Positions 51,329 through 63,400 of a DNA stretch of 64,000 nt are shown here, piece after piece. Both the position numbers and the translations under genes were made by a program. Below the pieces are notes generated by a model, which saw only the letters and a program-made list of their open reading frames with translations, had not been told where the DNA came from and ran no database searches. How positions within the stretch are numbered: the stretch's first letter is position 1; each line of letters starts with the position of its first letter. Source of the stretch: Ahaetulla prasina (lineage: Eukaryota; Chordata; Lepidosauria; Squamata; Colubridae); NCBI RefSeq assembly GCF_028640845.1, contig NC_080541.1:179840502-179904501 (forward strand). The letters are read 5' to 3'.

Positions 51329-51339
51329 TGGCAATGGGT

Positions 51340-52530
51340 ACTCTGTTGGAAGACTTAAAAGATAAGCATGGGGAAGATCATTCTGGAGAATATTCAGTAT
51401 GTGCTCACTTAAAGAATTGACATTTGTTTGATGGCACAGAATCAAATGTGCACAGAAATTATTTCTTTATTATTTCAGTTGTATTTACCTGGAGGCACCT
51501 GGGAGGTGTCCAAAGATCATATGGCTCTTATTTTGACTCCTTATGTTATACCTGCCTTTTTTTTTTAACTGAGCCTCCCTTAATGGTCATTTTTTATTTT
51601 CTGAAATTATTTAGGGAAGAAACATGATTACATCTATAGACTGCTTAAGCTCCTTCAAGACTTTGCTTTTCATATGTTTTGTGAACAAAATGTCTGAACT
51701 GATATCTTCACTTTGAATGCAAGGTATAAGGCCAAGAAATGTAAGAATGGAACATAGGTGCATACTATGAAGTGTGCAAATCAACGAGAAAGTAAGGTAT
51801 CGTGGGGTGTCATGAATCATATCCATTGCTAGAACTCCGATTTAGTTTTTAGAATAATGATCTAGATTCAGAAGATGAAAAAATGATTCAGAGCATACAG
51901 AGACATATAGCATATATTGGCAACTCCTTAATGAAATGCCCAGTAAAATTCAAATTTAACTTAAGGAAGTGTTGACAGGTCCGGTGTGCGTGCCCACATT
52001 GTACAGGACAAATCTGCTTTTATTTTGCAGTAAAACAGAGGAATGAAATAATAAACCAGAGAGTGAGCTTCTTGCCATATGTTGCCAATACAAACTGAAC
52101 ATTTTCCATTTCTTAAAAAGGTGTGAACTCATGAAGTGGTAACAGCTACAGCCTGTTTATAACTGTATAGATCTGGATACCTTATATACCAAACAGAAGG
52201 AACAATTAATATTCTGTTCTCTGATGTGGAAAGTATCCAGTGTGGAATGTGTCAAGGTTATATAAGATTCTGGATAGACATGAAAAGTGCTTTTATTGAA
52301 AGCAGAATTGTCCTCACTGGCTGAGAATTACAAGGCTGAGGTGTCCAGTGAACATGCTAGTAAATGACAGCTGGTTACCCAGTTCTGTAATCTATATTTC
52401 TTCACTGAACTTGAGGTGACTGCTACATTGGTGTTGAATAAGGATTTTTACAAAGAGATATATAATTATATATTGAGCATATTAATATTGATTTATATTA
52501 ATATTTCTTATGTTCCAATGACATTCTTTC
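51340..52530. other. Intergenic, no gene seen
   Basis: AT-rich; frames at 51424 and 51611 have no recognisable content. Confidence 0.5.
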
Positions 52531-52535
52531 TATTA

Positions 52536-52670
52536 CCGTATTTTCCGGAAAATAAGACCCTGTCTTACATTTTTTTGAACCCTGAAATAAGCACTTGGCC
52601 TTATTGTCATGCGTTCAAAAGCCCGATTGGGCTTATTATCAGGGGATGTCTTATTTTGGGGAAAACAGGG
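52536..52670. mobile_element. TA-flanked MITE, 135 bp
   Basis: CCGTATTTTCCGGAAAATAA at the left pairs with TTATTTTGGGGAAAACAGGG at the right; TA on both sides (52534-52535, 52671-52672). A second palindrome, AAAAGCCCGATTGGGCTTAT, lies in the middle. Confidence 0.75.
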
Positions 52671-53208
52671 TAGTTGATGCATGCCACTTAGATAATTGTG
52701 CCACTTTCTCCTTAAATAAAAGAGGCAATGGGAAAGGAGAGGAAGACACTATTCTTTTTTATGAAGTGGATAGTTATCCAGCAGATGGTCAATATCAAAA
52801 GTTGGTAAATATTCACTGACCTGCCTTTTAAATTAATTTTAATTTAATGCTTTGAACTTCTTAAAAATCAAACAGTCCAAGAAAAGTAGAAGTTGCAGCA
52901 TGAAACACAAACCTTTAGGCAAGATAAGAGATTCCCAAAAGACTCCAAAATATGGTTTGTTTAATTTTTTTACCAGCCATTTGAAAGTGTAAGGACTGCA
53001 TCAATTGCTGTGTGCTACCATCTGGTGGCATGTTGGTAAAATAGTCATTGTGGTTATGCTGTATGCCCTCATCTAGAAATACTTAAACCTTCTAGGTATT
53101 GTGTTGGGTGTCCATTCAATAGGTCTGGGAATTACTTAAGGCCAGCTACTCACAAAGTGAAAATAGATATAACTGAAGCACAGATCACATGAAGGAGACC
53201 TTATTTTA

Positions 53209-53343
53209 CTGTGTTTCCCAGAAAATAAGACCCTGTCTTATATTTTTTTGAACCCTGAAATAAGCGCTTGGCCTTATTGCCATGCACTCAAAAGCCCAAT
53301 TGGGCTTATTATCAGGGGATGTCTTATTTTGGGGGAAACAGGG
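53209..53343. mobile_element. TA-flanked MITE, 135 bp, second copy
   Basis: Same family, orientation and length as the copy at 52536 (CTGTGTTTCCCAGAAAATAA ... TTTTGGGGGAAACAGGG), with TA at 53207-53208 and 53344-53345. The body is nearly identical by eye. Confidence 0.78.
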
Positions 53344-53361
53344 TAGGGGAAAAAGATAATT

Positions 53362-53575
53362 AAAATACATCTGAGCCAGTTTGGTCTAGTGGCTAAGGCA
53401 TCAAGCTAGAACCTAGAAGACTGAGTTCTAATCCTGCCCACTGGGTGACCTTGGGCCAGTCACTTTCACAGCTCTAGGAAGGAGGCAATGACAAACTACT
53501 CCCAAAATCTTGCCATGAAAACTGTAGTGATCAGTACAGACATCATCAGGAGTAAACACTAATTTCAAGGCATTT
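53362..53575 (+). mobile_element. tRNA-derived SINE, second family
   Basis: Box A-like TTTGGTCTAGTGGCTAAGG, box B-like GAGTTCTAATCCTG, then CTGGGTGACCTTGGGCCAGT, AGGAAGGAGGCAATGACAAA and CTTGCCATGAAAACTG. A common squamate SINE layout, distinct from the pair in PSMA5 intron 2. A decayed copy and not a tRNA gene. Confidence 0.72.
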
Positions 53576-53599
53576 AAAAATTACAAAAGTAAAATTGTC

Positions 53600-56330
53600 T
53601 TTTAGTCTCTACCTCCTTAACACATTTTCCAGCCATTTGCCTAAATTCTAGGTACAGTAATTAGAAGCAATGAGGTTCTGATGACCAACTGGAATACTGT
53701 TGAAACTGCTTTAGTTATGCTTTAGAAAGTATTCTTAAACTTTGAATAAAAGTGGGCAACTTTTTGCCAGTCAAACATTATATTACAAGGAGGATGAGAC
53801 AATGACCTAATGCCACCCAAGTGATAACAGTTTTAGAGAGTTGGGGGTGGGGAGAAGATACTCTTGAATTATGCATAGAAGGAACTAGGATGCATGTACA
53901 TTCTTTTTACAAAAAATGTGTAGGCTATTTAATGCCACTTCTTAATATAGTGAAAAATCCAAAATCCATGACAGATGTATTATTGCTAACCTTTGGGAGC
54001 ATGTTCCAAATCTGGTGCTCTGGGATTACTTCCAGAAGTTAGTAGCTTCAATGAGCAATAAATAGAAAAGTTCCCTGAGCATTGAACATTCTTGGAATTC
54101 TGGGAGTTGAAGTTCATATCCACCAAAAAGCATCCTATTGGGGAATATTAATATAAAGCATAAGTTAAATAAAGAACCCGGATAAAGAGGGACCTACTCT
54201 CCCTTCTACAATGGGACTGTGTGTTTGGAAAATGCAGTAAAAGGAAGGGACTGGTTCTTCCAGAACACAAAATGTTTCCTTTTTTTGTAACTAGTTTCCT
54301 CCCCTCCCCTTCTTAGTTTGCCCAAAAAGAATCCTCCTGGCACTTAAGACAAAGGCTTTTTTATATTTTGCTTTAAGCACAGTTGTTAGTACCAGCTACA
54401 GTGTGACTGTCTCATGATTTCTCTAAAGGCCTTCTTCCATAGTTCAATCTATGAAGAAGTAGCACATAACTTTCGTTGATGAAAGCCACTCAAAAAGTAA
54501 GATCTTTAGTTTTAGTCCAGGAGATAGCTTTTCAAATACATTTTGTGAGAGGTTACGGTACCTCTTATGTTCTTACGCCTGTTCACCATTTCAGGAAGAT
54601 TGGACTTGGTGATACTTCGTGTGGGTCAAGTTATGTTTCCCATCATAATGCTTCATGATTCAATGAAATTGTTCTTTGTTTTTCTAACTCGATTACTGAT
54701 TACTTTGATATTTCATTTATTATTCAGTAATAAGTATATTACTTCCTCTACCTGCTGGATCCATATTGTGCTAATAAGTCCTAATAGAATAGAGATGTTT
54801 TTTTTAAAAAGGCTATGGGGCTTTTTCACAATTTATTTAATGAGCTGAATATTGGTAGTCAAAGTTAGGGTTTTACATTGCATGTAGCCATTGACCATTT
54901 AACTTTGTTCATTGAACAATTTGCTGTCTTAGGCACATAAATATAAACTAGGGCTTATGAGCCTCAGATCATGGTTTAATCAATAAAGAAAGTTTATAAA
55001 CTTAGCATAACATATAATATGCTACGGCCAAAATAAATGAACAAAGTTCAAATATATCATTATTTGTCAATCTTGTCAATATTTTATTACCTGTAGAAAT
55101 TTAAAGAGTGTTTAATTATGTAAAAACAAATTAATATCTCTTATTTCTATTTGGACATGCACATTTCATAATTCAAAAGGTGTTTTTGTTTTTTTGCTGA
55201 TTTCTGTTTTATACAAATAATTTCAATTTCAATCTAGTAGAACATTAGCCAATGTTCAGCTGTAACCTGGCATGGAAAAATTAAGAGTTTTGTTTACAAA
55301 TTAATAGCCAGTATTGCCGCATATATTATAAAATGCATGAGCAAGGTTTGCTTTATTAAATTATCCTGGTTAATTAGTTTTGTCTTAAATCAAATATACA
55401 ATTTGCAGCTGCGATACAAGAATCCAAGTTAATGTGCCTGTTGCAGCATTCTGTAATTTAGTGACCACTAGATATGTTGGAGTTTCATACTGTAACTTTC
55501 AAAATGCCCATCCAATAGCCAAATAATAATCCCAACACCTCTACAGAATGCCAACTGGGGAAAATGCTTAGGGTTTATCGACTGCTAGGTTCACTATTTG
55601 CAAAGCTGATTTTTTAGGTATCTGGTGGCTTGAAGTTCATTTGGCTTAATGGCCCAAGTAGAACTCTACAGTGGATTGGAGTTATGGAAGTTGAAGTCCA
55701 AACTATTTAGAGGACACTAAGTTGCAGACATTTGCAACAAAACAATTAAGCTCAAAGAGAAACAAGGAGCTCACAGGTCAAACCTCAGTTACAATATTAT
55801 CTTCTATTGGTAATACTAAGTTGTGTTTTTCTTTATTATTTTTGTTTATTAGAAAAAAAAATCTCACTCTTAACCCTGTTCGAATATGTTGCTTTCCCCT
55901 CCGCATGATTCCTACAGTATACATGATTGCTAAAACTTGTGGTTCTGGTTGCATGACATTGTCTTTTTTTCCCCATGCTTCCCTGCCAAGTTTCATGTTG
56001 CAATTTCTCTATATGCCAGTTTAGTTTCCTGTTCACTTTTTCATGCATGTGCACATTATAGCATTGTTCAAAGTATAAATAATCATACCCATAAATTCAT
56101 TTCTAACATGCTAAACTGGCTATGTAATCATGGTCCTCTGTTATAATTAAAGAACTTGGCCACTTATGATTCGTGGGCTGTCCTTATTTCCGTTTTTGTC
56201 TGTTTGATTTTCTATCTTGCCAATTCAACAGGATCCTCAAGTTTGGTCTGAAAAAATACATTAACATTTGGGCTGCATCTACATTTCACACATATAGCAT
56301 TGATATAGGATGCAATCTTCCCTTTTCCTT
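53600..56330. other. Intergenic, no gene seen
   Basis: AT-rich DNA. TTCTGGGAGTTGAAGTTCA near 54100 looks like half of the palindromic hAT family seen complete at 59458. Otherwise nothing is recognisable. Confidence 0.5.
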
Positions 56331-56461
56331 AAGAATGTTAATAAAGAATGATAGGCCCAATACTCTTCAATATCTTCACAAACTATTTAGATGATAGTTT
56401 AGAGAAACTGATCAAATTTTCAGATGATATCAAGCTGGCAAGAATAGCCAACACTCCAGAT

Positions 56462-56671
56462 CAGTGGTCCCTCACCTTTCTGGCACCAGGGACCAGTTTC
56501 ATGGAAGTCAATTTTTTCACAGACTTGGGGTGGGGGGAAGGTTTTGCATGCAACCTAGATCCTGCACAGGCACAGATGAAGCTTTACTTGATTGCCTGCT
56601 GCTTGCATGGTCCGATTCATAACAGGCCACGGACTGGTACTGATCCACAGCCCAGGATTCAGGGATCCCTG
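56462..56671. mobile_element. hAT-type element inside the CR1 fragment
   Basis: Starts CAGTGGTCCCTCACCTTTCT and ends GGATTCAGGGATCCCTG; target duplication CTCCAGAT (56454-56461) / CTTCAGAT (56672-56679). It carries TGGCACCAGGGACCAGTTTC, known from a widespread amniote hAT family. It was inserted after the CR1 copy. Confidence 0.82.
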
Positions 56672-56813
56672 CTTCAGATGATAGGCTCAAGATACAGAAA
56701 GATCTTGACAGACTTGAATACTGAATCCTATCTAATAAAGTGAAATTCAATGGTGAGAAAAATAAGGTTCTACATTTATGCAAGATAAAACAAATGCACG
56801 GGTATAGCTTGAG

Positions 56814-56814
56814 C

Positions 56815-56846
<32 letters not shown>
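56814..56846 (+). repeat. (GT)n microsatellite
   Basis: About 15 GT units within the CR1 remnant, likely polymorphic in length. Confidence 0.9.
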
Positions 56847-56847
<1 letters not shown>

Positions 56848-57754
56848 GAACTAGAAGACCTCCAAAGTCCCTTCCAACTCCGTTATTCTGTTAAGTCTCT
56901 CACTTGTTTAATTGTCTTTTTTTTCAGTCTGAAGATTTATAATCTTTGGTTTATAGCTCTGAGAATTCATTTTTATTTTGCATGTAACCTTAAATTTGCC
57001 TTTAGTATGAATGAGATGAGAGCATGCATTTTGTGCACTTCACTATTCATTTTGTGCAATACTTTGGATTGCACCTATTGCTTTCTTTTTTTTCAAATGC
57101 AGATTTAAACACGCCCATAATTTGTCACCTTACTAGGAGATAAATTTCTTAACTAGATTTAGATCATAAGCACGTGTATGTCAGAATTTAGCAATCCTAT
57201 TGTGCTACAGGGCAGATACTGGCTTTTGTAGCTCATTATGTAAGATGCAATTCAGCATTAATCATTAGAGTAGAAAAAATAATATTACATTAGGAGGGTG
57301 ATATTAGTACACTCTTTTTTTTTAGTATGTCCTGCCTGACTTTTCCAATGACTGCTTATATTTTGATACAGTACATTTTTATATGGTGTAGCACTAAGGG
57401 TTGTACTAACTCCTTCTTTGGATGAAAAAAAAATCAGTTTTTTAGGAAAAATATAAATACCAACTTGACTTGTTACTGGTGTCATAATTTCTGACCTACT
57501 GGGCATGCTTTCAAGGCAATGGGGAATGCAGATCAGCCAATTAATTAATCACTCATTGAATTAGCATACTAATGATTCTCAATATTTTTCTTGCATGAAG
57601 AAAAAATAGTGTTTATCCAGATACTCATATAAAATCTGTTTGCTTTTGTTGGCAATATAATAGTATTGACTACTATAGACTTAAAAAGACTGAATAAAGT
57701 CTATCTGTTAATTATTGGCTGTTTTATGTATAAGTTGAGTTGACAAAATTAGAA

Positions 57755-58060
57755 ATGAGGAGGTTAAGCCACCGGGGAAAGCCAAGGGAAATCATCAAAG
57801 CCATAAAAAAAGTGAACATTAGAATATTTTGAACATTTGATGTGACACCCAGAAAAACACAGCATACTTCACTTAATCCTCCAAAGAAAAATTGAAGGTA
57901 AACAAGGTCCAGGCAGAAGAACATCATAGCTTCAAAATCTAAGAGACTGGTTTGGACAAAACTCAACAGCACTTTTTTGTGTGGCTGTTGTTAAAAATAG
58001 GATCGTCAACATGATTGTCAACGTCCAATGATGGATATGGCACAAGAAGAAGTGGTTAAA
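57755..58060 (+). pseudogene. Possible LINE C-terminal remnant
   Basis: The plus-strand text, read across stops, resembles the end of a reverse-transcriptase polyprotein (a basic lead, ETGLDKTQQ, then a tail like IVNVQ). Heavily decayed; clade uncertain (RTE- or R4-like). This is a weak call. Confidence 0.25.
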
Positions 58061-58799
58061 TTATCAGCAGGATCATAGATGGTGGCAAGCTATTTGTTGC
58101 ATCTGATATGTAGAGTCCTTAAAAGACATAGGAAATAATATCATTTCATATTCAAAATTAATGAAAACCTTTTAAGTTCTCTGTAATTCATGCGAGATCA
58201 AGCAAAGAAGGAAATGAGACAGGAAGAGAAAGAAAGGTGGCAACATTTGAAACTACATGTAAATTGTTTGTAGAGACAAATTACAGAGGTCTTTGCATTA
58301 ATCTGTGACAATTGCTGCACATTTTAGATCACTCCCAACAAGGGCCTAACCCTTTTTCTTGGTAAAAAATAACAACCCTGGAATTAATCATTTTGTTAAT
58401 CTGAACTGAACAGGGACATGTACCAATCAAACTGAATTTAAAGTACTCCAAACAAAACTGGTATATAAATCAACTGTTTTGATGTAAACTAGATTTTGTT
58501 TTAGCTTATTTTTCAATTATTTTTGTATATTACTATTCATTTTCTCTTATTTCCATAACTACTCATTGCTCCCAAAGTGCATGATATGATGTGTACATGA
58601 TGAGTTGATCTAACGTGAGTTGAATATAACTCCTGGTGAATTCATGAACATGCCCACATACAAAAGTGGTTTATCACCGCTTTCTTCAGGGTTCCACACA
58701 ACCACCCTAATTATTTGCATAGTTTACAGTAAATGTTTCTCAGCAATTTTAAACTGCATGGATTTCAATACTCAGCATGCTAGCTGGAGAATGATATAG

Positions 58800-58885
58800 G
58801 GTCATCTGCTTTTGAGCCAGGGGTTGGACTAGAAGATCCAAGCTCCCTTCCAATTCCATCATTCTGTCATTCTTATTCTGAATTA
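58800..58885 (+). mobile_element. CR1 LINE 3' end fragment
   Basis: GAGCCAGGGGTTGGACTAGA, CCCTTCCAATTCCATCATTC and TGTCATTCTTATTCTG match the last about 80 bp of CR1. Confidence 0.65.
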
Positions 58886-59021
58886 TGGAAGTGGAAGTCT
58901 ACAAACTTAAAGTTGCTGAGGTTGAGAAACACTAGTTTAGAGATTCTTGGAGGTGTCCCATCCACTACTTACCAGGACTACCCTGCTTAATTTCTGCATG
59001 TATCATAGCTACCCTTTAATA

Positions 59022-59384
59022 CAAGACTTATGACAATTGAGCCCAAAATTTTTGTTGTTAAGTGAGACATTTTTTAAGTGAGTTTTGCCCCATTTTACAA
59101 CCTTCCTTGCCACAGTTGTTAAGTGAATCACTGCAGTTGTTAAGTTAGCAAAAAGGTTGTTAAGTGAATCCGGCTTCCCTATTGACATTGTTTGTCAGAA
59201 GGTTGCAAAAGGTGATCACACGATCCCAGGACACTGCAAGAGTCATAAATATAAGTCGATTGCCAAGATCTGAATTTTGACCATATGGATGCTGCAATGC
59301 TCATAAATGTGAAAAACGGTCATAAGTCACTTTTTCAAAGCTTCATAGAGTCACTAAACAATGTTGTAAGTCGAGGATTATCTG
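59022..59384 (-). mobile_element. Tigger-like element, reverse orientation
   Basis: Between TA sites (59020-59021, 59385-59386). Carries CAATTGAGCCCAAAATTTTT, GCCACAGTTGTTAAGTGAAT and ends TTGTAAGTCGAGGATTATCTG, the reverse of the 46159 family. The left end is slightly eroded. Confidence 0.72.
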
Positions 59385-59457
59385 TAAACTTGTCATATAT
59401 TAAATGATTTTTTAAAGATCTGCAGAAACAACTGAAGAACATTGGGCTGGACTAGAA

Positions 59458-59592
59458 CAGTGGTCTCCAACCTTAGCAACTTTAAGCCTGGAGGACTTCA
59501 ACTCCCAGAATTCCCCAGCCAGCAAAGCTGGCTGGGGAATTCTGAGAGTTGGAGTCCTTCAAGCTTAAAGTTGCCAAGGTTGGAGACCCCTG
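59458..59592. mobile_element. Near-perfect palindromic hAT MITE
   Basis: 135 bp that is almost its own reverse complement: CAGTGGTCTCCAACCTTAGC at the left, GTTGGAGACCCCTG at the right, and a central CCCAGCCAGCAAAGCTGGCTGGGG. Flanked by identical 8-bp GACTAGAA at 59450-59457 and 59593-59600. It lies less than 700 bp upstream of the SORT1 start codon. Confidence 0.9.
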
Positions 59593-59649
59593 GACTAGAA
59601 AACTTCCAAGATCCCTTCCAGCTTTATTCTGATTCCTATCGTGGCCAGC

Positions 59650-60256
59650 TTTAAACCTCTACTTCGCCAATGAGAAGAAAACGCTTGATAGGAGAGAGCG
59701 CCCCGTCCTACCATTCGTTCCGACTGCAAACAATGGATGAAAGCCGGCTCTAATCGCTACCCTTTATTAAAAAAAAAAGGACAAAAACAAAACTTGTCGG
59801 CTTCGCCTCCTAGCAACAGGAGCCAAAAGCTTCTCGCGAAGCCTTAAATTAAAGGGAAAATGTGAAAGAAGGAAACACTTGCAAGAAATCAACCAATGAG
59901 CAAAGCGCTCTTCAAAGTGGGGTGATATTGACCAGCCGGATCATTTAAAGGGAGGAGGCTGGTAATAGGAGTAGCCAATGGCCGGTGGCCGATGGAATGA
60001 AGTGTCCACTGCGCCGAGATTGGCAGTTCAGCGGGCCGCTTAAAAAACAGAAGCGGGGATAGCTGAGCGAATGGGAAAAAAGCTCCGGGAGAGGTTAGCC
60101 GGCGGTTGAAAGTCGGGCAGATTGACGTGCGTGACAGCCAATGGCTTTCGCATACCTGTATTGGCGCAGCCCAATGAGGCGTTCGTGGCTCGGGCGGCAG
60201 GTGAGCCAGTTCCCCGAGCGCGGACCGGAGTTTGGAGGTTGGGACCGCGGAGAGAG
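59650..60256 (+). promoter_or_regulatory. SORT1: SORT1 promoter / CpG-rich region with a CCAAT cluster
   Basis: TATA-less, CpG-rich DNA ahead of the SORT1 ATG. CCAAT boxes at 59893-59897, 59975-59979, 60138-60142 and 60171-60175, and inverted ATTGG at 60019-60023 and 60160-60164. A TGACGT CRE-like core is at 60123-60128. Long open frames on the opposite strand (59889-60788) are compositional. Confidence 0.6.
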
Positions 60257-60460
60257 ATGTTGTTGTCGCCGTCCTTGGTGCGCGCAGGGCTGCTGCTGCT
60301 GCTGCTCCTGGCGGCTCCGCTCTACGGCCGAGAGATCCGGTTCGGGGCGAAGGCTCTGCGGGTCCGGCGGGGGTTACGCGGCGGGACTGAGCCGGACACT
60401 GGATGCGGCCCGCAAGACGAGGGTTTCGGCAAGGAGGTGCTTGGCAACAACACGCACAAG
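60257..60460 (+). CDS. SORT1: SORT1 (sortilin), first coding exon, gene continues beyond the window
   Basis: Type I membrane sorting receptor of the VPS10 family, moving cargo between Golgi, endosomes and the cell surface. This exon gives residues 1-68: signal peptide about 1-24 (poly-Leu core, LLLLAAPLYG), a short propeptide with furin-type site RVRR at 35-38, and the start of the mature chain with Cys50 and an NNT glycosylation sequon at 64-66, ending GNNTHK as in human ...NNTHQ. Donor AAG|GTGAGA, phase 0. This is the first in-frame ATG; the frame is open upstream but without another ATG. The VPS10 ten-bladed domain, membrane segment and tail must be encoded to the right. Identification rests on the exon end, the signal/propeptide layout and synteny next to PSMA5. 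Confidence 0.85.
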
Positions 60461-63400
60461 GTGAGAGCAGGGAGTGGCCTTCCTGGCCGGGGCGAGAGGC
60501 CAGGCTTGGGGCACTGCTGGGTATCGCTAGCGCCGCTGCCTCCGCCAAGGCTCGTGATGCAGAGCGGAGGGCTTTGACTTTGGAAAAACCGAACTTCCCG
60601 CTGGAGCGAGAGAGGATCGAGGCAGCGTCCGGCGCGATCTCTCTGCAACACGCCAGAGTCTCTTTGGTGCCTTTGAAGTGGGTCCTCTGAACATGGGCAG
60701 AGTGCTTTCCCCCCCCCTTTTTCTTTTTTTGGAAAACCAACGCAACAGCTCCCTTGGTTTTTGCCCTGTTTATCTTGGACTGTAGCATGACACTCGAGCA
60801 GATTGTTTTCTTTTGTCATTGGCCAACCTGACACCTAGTGTGTGTTTAGGGGTAGAGGTGGATTGTGATGCCTATGTGGTAAGACAGCCACGCCTTTTAG
60901 ATGACAAGGGAGTTGAAAGATCCGGTAGGTTAGTTAGAGGGAGTTAGGCATAAAGTGCTTTTATCTCCTTTTTTCCCTTCCTCCTGAGCTAAAGGCTAGG
61001 CTGATGTTCACTGCTGTGATTAGTGAAATAGTGTGAGAAAGCTGCACCATTTCCCTTCACAGAATAGCAGCCATTTGGAGCTTTTAAAAATAGGGAACAA
61101 TTTAACCGGTATGCAAACATCGATGACATTCATAAAATGTAAAGGTTACCTTTAGAGCATGCTAAATTCTTAACCAGTCTCTGCTTTGGGTGTTAAAAGT
61201 AATGCGTATTGATTCTGAGATTAGCATTTGCATGATTGGGGCATCCTACAGTAGCAGGGCTAGAATTTACTAGCTTGATTAAAATAAAAAGTTAATTCCT
61301 ATGGAGCGAAGAGTCACCAGTTATGTGATTAAATCTTAGATGATTGTGTTCAGGTCCTTAATCCTATCACTACACCAGTCTTCCTCAGTGTCCTATTGTC
61401 CCGATGCTATCTGGAAATGTGAAGGTTCAATGCATTTGGTGGGCATCCTCTTAGGGGTTAGGGTTAGGGTAAATTGTTCTATCAAGATAATATGACAGTT
61501 GGACATGGGAATGGCCCTTGACAGAAAGTAAACTGTTGAAAGCCTGAGAATAGGATTTGGTTATCCTGTTCCTGAATGCAAAAGGTCTAAGACTATTCTA
61601 TTTTTTTATTCTGTCAAGCAGCGTTGCTAGGCATTTATAACATATGATTGAAATGGAATGAAATAGTCATGTGTATCAAATACTGAACACTCAAATGTGC
61701 CAACTGGTCTCAAGTACTGGTCTCAAGTAAGGAAAATCTGAAAACCTCAAGGGAAGTTTTCTAGTTATGTTTCAGCTGATAACTCAGTCCTTTTCCTCAT
61801 TTTTTTAACCCTATCCAGTTAAATTTCTTCAGTTTTCATTATTTTTATTTAGTATGGTTTTGTTACATGTTTCCTTTTTTAAAAACAATTTCTAGATAAT
61901 TTCTCATTTTTAAAAAAACTTACCTACAGTAAATATTTGCTTCCTATTTTTTCTACTTTTCTTTGGTAGGCCTATTTTTCTTCCTTTCAAGCAGATTGCT
62001 AATTCAATTCGTCATTTATTCCCAGTATTTTTTTACTTTGATACTTGCGATATGTATAATATGATCTAACTTGATGACTTTTTTGGTGTATTTTAATGTT
62101 AGGTAACTTTATCTGCATGCCTTCATTGGCTCTCCATTCCTGTTTCCTTGTTTGTGTTTGCCTTGCTTAAAACAGAAAATCCCAAAGTACGCCTACATTT
62201 TATTTCTAATTTATGGAAGGCACTTAGTGATAATAACCTTATATTTTTTCTAAATGTACAAAGCAAAGTCCAAAAATAGTTCTTAAGTAAAGAAAAAAAA
62301 CCAATTTGCATGCTAAACTTCTTCTCTATCTGTCAGTATTCTGCAAAAGCTCTTTCCTGTGGTAGTAGTTTTAATTTCTGTTGTGTTATTTTTGAAATTA
62401 CATTGTTGCTCGCTTTTAAAATAAAATTCTGAAATGAAAAGAATAGTGAAAATCCTCTGAATTGAGCGTTTCAAAACTATAATCCCATTCCTGACTACTA
62501 TCATTACATTTATTCTTTACTGTCCATATGGCTGATGCTGGGTTTTTTTTATTATTGTTACAGTATATATGACAAAATAGAAAGAGCAGTTGTTGTTCAG
62601 CCAGAGATTACTACAAGTTCTCAGCTGGTATTTTACTAAATTCAAGACTTTATCAGTTTTGAACATAAGACTGAAAGCTCTGTTAAATGCAGATTGGCTC
62701 AATTGAAACTGGTTCTAAAATGACAGTTCAACATGAAAATATATTCAGAACTAAGTCTGTTAGAGAATGGGAACAGAAAATATATATAATAACCTCATCA
62801 ACTCTGGTTCATTAATGGGGGCTCAGATGATCCACAGTTATTTATTAGGAGTTTTAGACTGTCACACATATGCAATATTCTGATTTACCAGGAAAAAAAC
62901 CCTCCAAAGTACAATACAATAATCAATACAATTGACTATAGATATAGAGATGAATATGTTGATTAGAATCATACTCACTTGCATAAGAAAATTTTCAAAC
63001 CCCACCTCCCACATTTCTGCTTTTTATAATAATTATTTTTCCTATAAAAATGTTTAAGTATTAATATGTACATCCCTTTCAAAATCCTCTAAGGTACAAT
63101 ATTGGCTCTAAAGCAGTTATGACAAAGCACATTGAGGCAAATTATATTCAGATAAATCAATACCAATACTATGTATCATATATTTAATGGTAATAATGCA
63201 CCAGATATTACACAAAATACAAAAGCAGCACAATCTCTACTGAGAAAGAACAAAATAAACAGCATGTCAGAAGAACATTATTTTCTCTTGACAATCTGCA
63301 ACTGTGTTTAATATATATGATGATCATAAGTGAAAAGTTTATCATAGTTTACTAAGGGGAAACCTTGGTATTTTCTTCTCGTTGTGGTCCATTCATTTTA

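Larger units (their letters stand above)
56343..56890 (+). pseudogene. CR1 LINE reverse-transcriptase fragment and 3' end, interrupted
   Basis: Translated, it reads GPILFNIFTNYLDDSLEKLI, then FSDDIKLA (the F-x-DD polymerase motif with Ser for the usual Ala). After an insertion it goes on as DDRLKIQKDLDRLEY and VKFNGEKNKVLHL, the CR1 palm/thumb region. The CR1 3' end follows at 56845-56890 (GAACTAGAAGACCTCCAAAG, CCTTCCAACTCC). It is broken by stops, a hAT insertion and a (GT)n run, and is not functional. Confidence 0.78.

Noticed and set aside
60122..60256. In-frame upstream extension of SORT1 by 45 codons
   Set aside because: It has no ATG (the frame opens at TTG), contains CCAAT promoter motifs, and would bury the signal peptide.
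59889..60788. Longest open frame in the window (299 codons, minus strand)
   Set aside because: It lies over the GC-rich SORT1 promoter and first exon, has no recognisable domain, and stop-poor frames are expected in CpG islands.
61451..61469. Telomere-like TTAGGG repeats
   Set aside because: Only about three imperfect units, too short to call an interstitial telomeric site.
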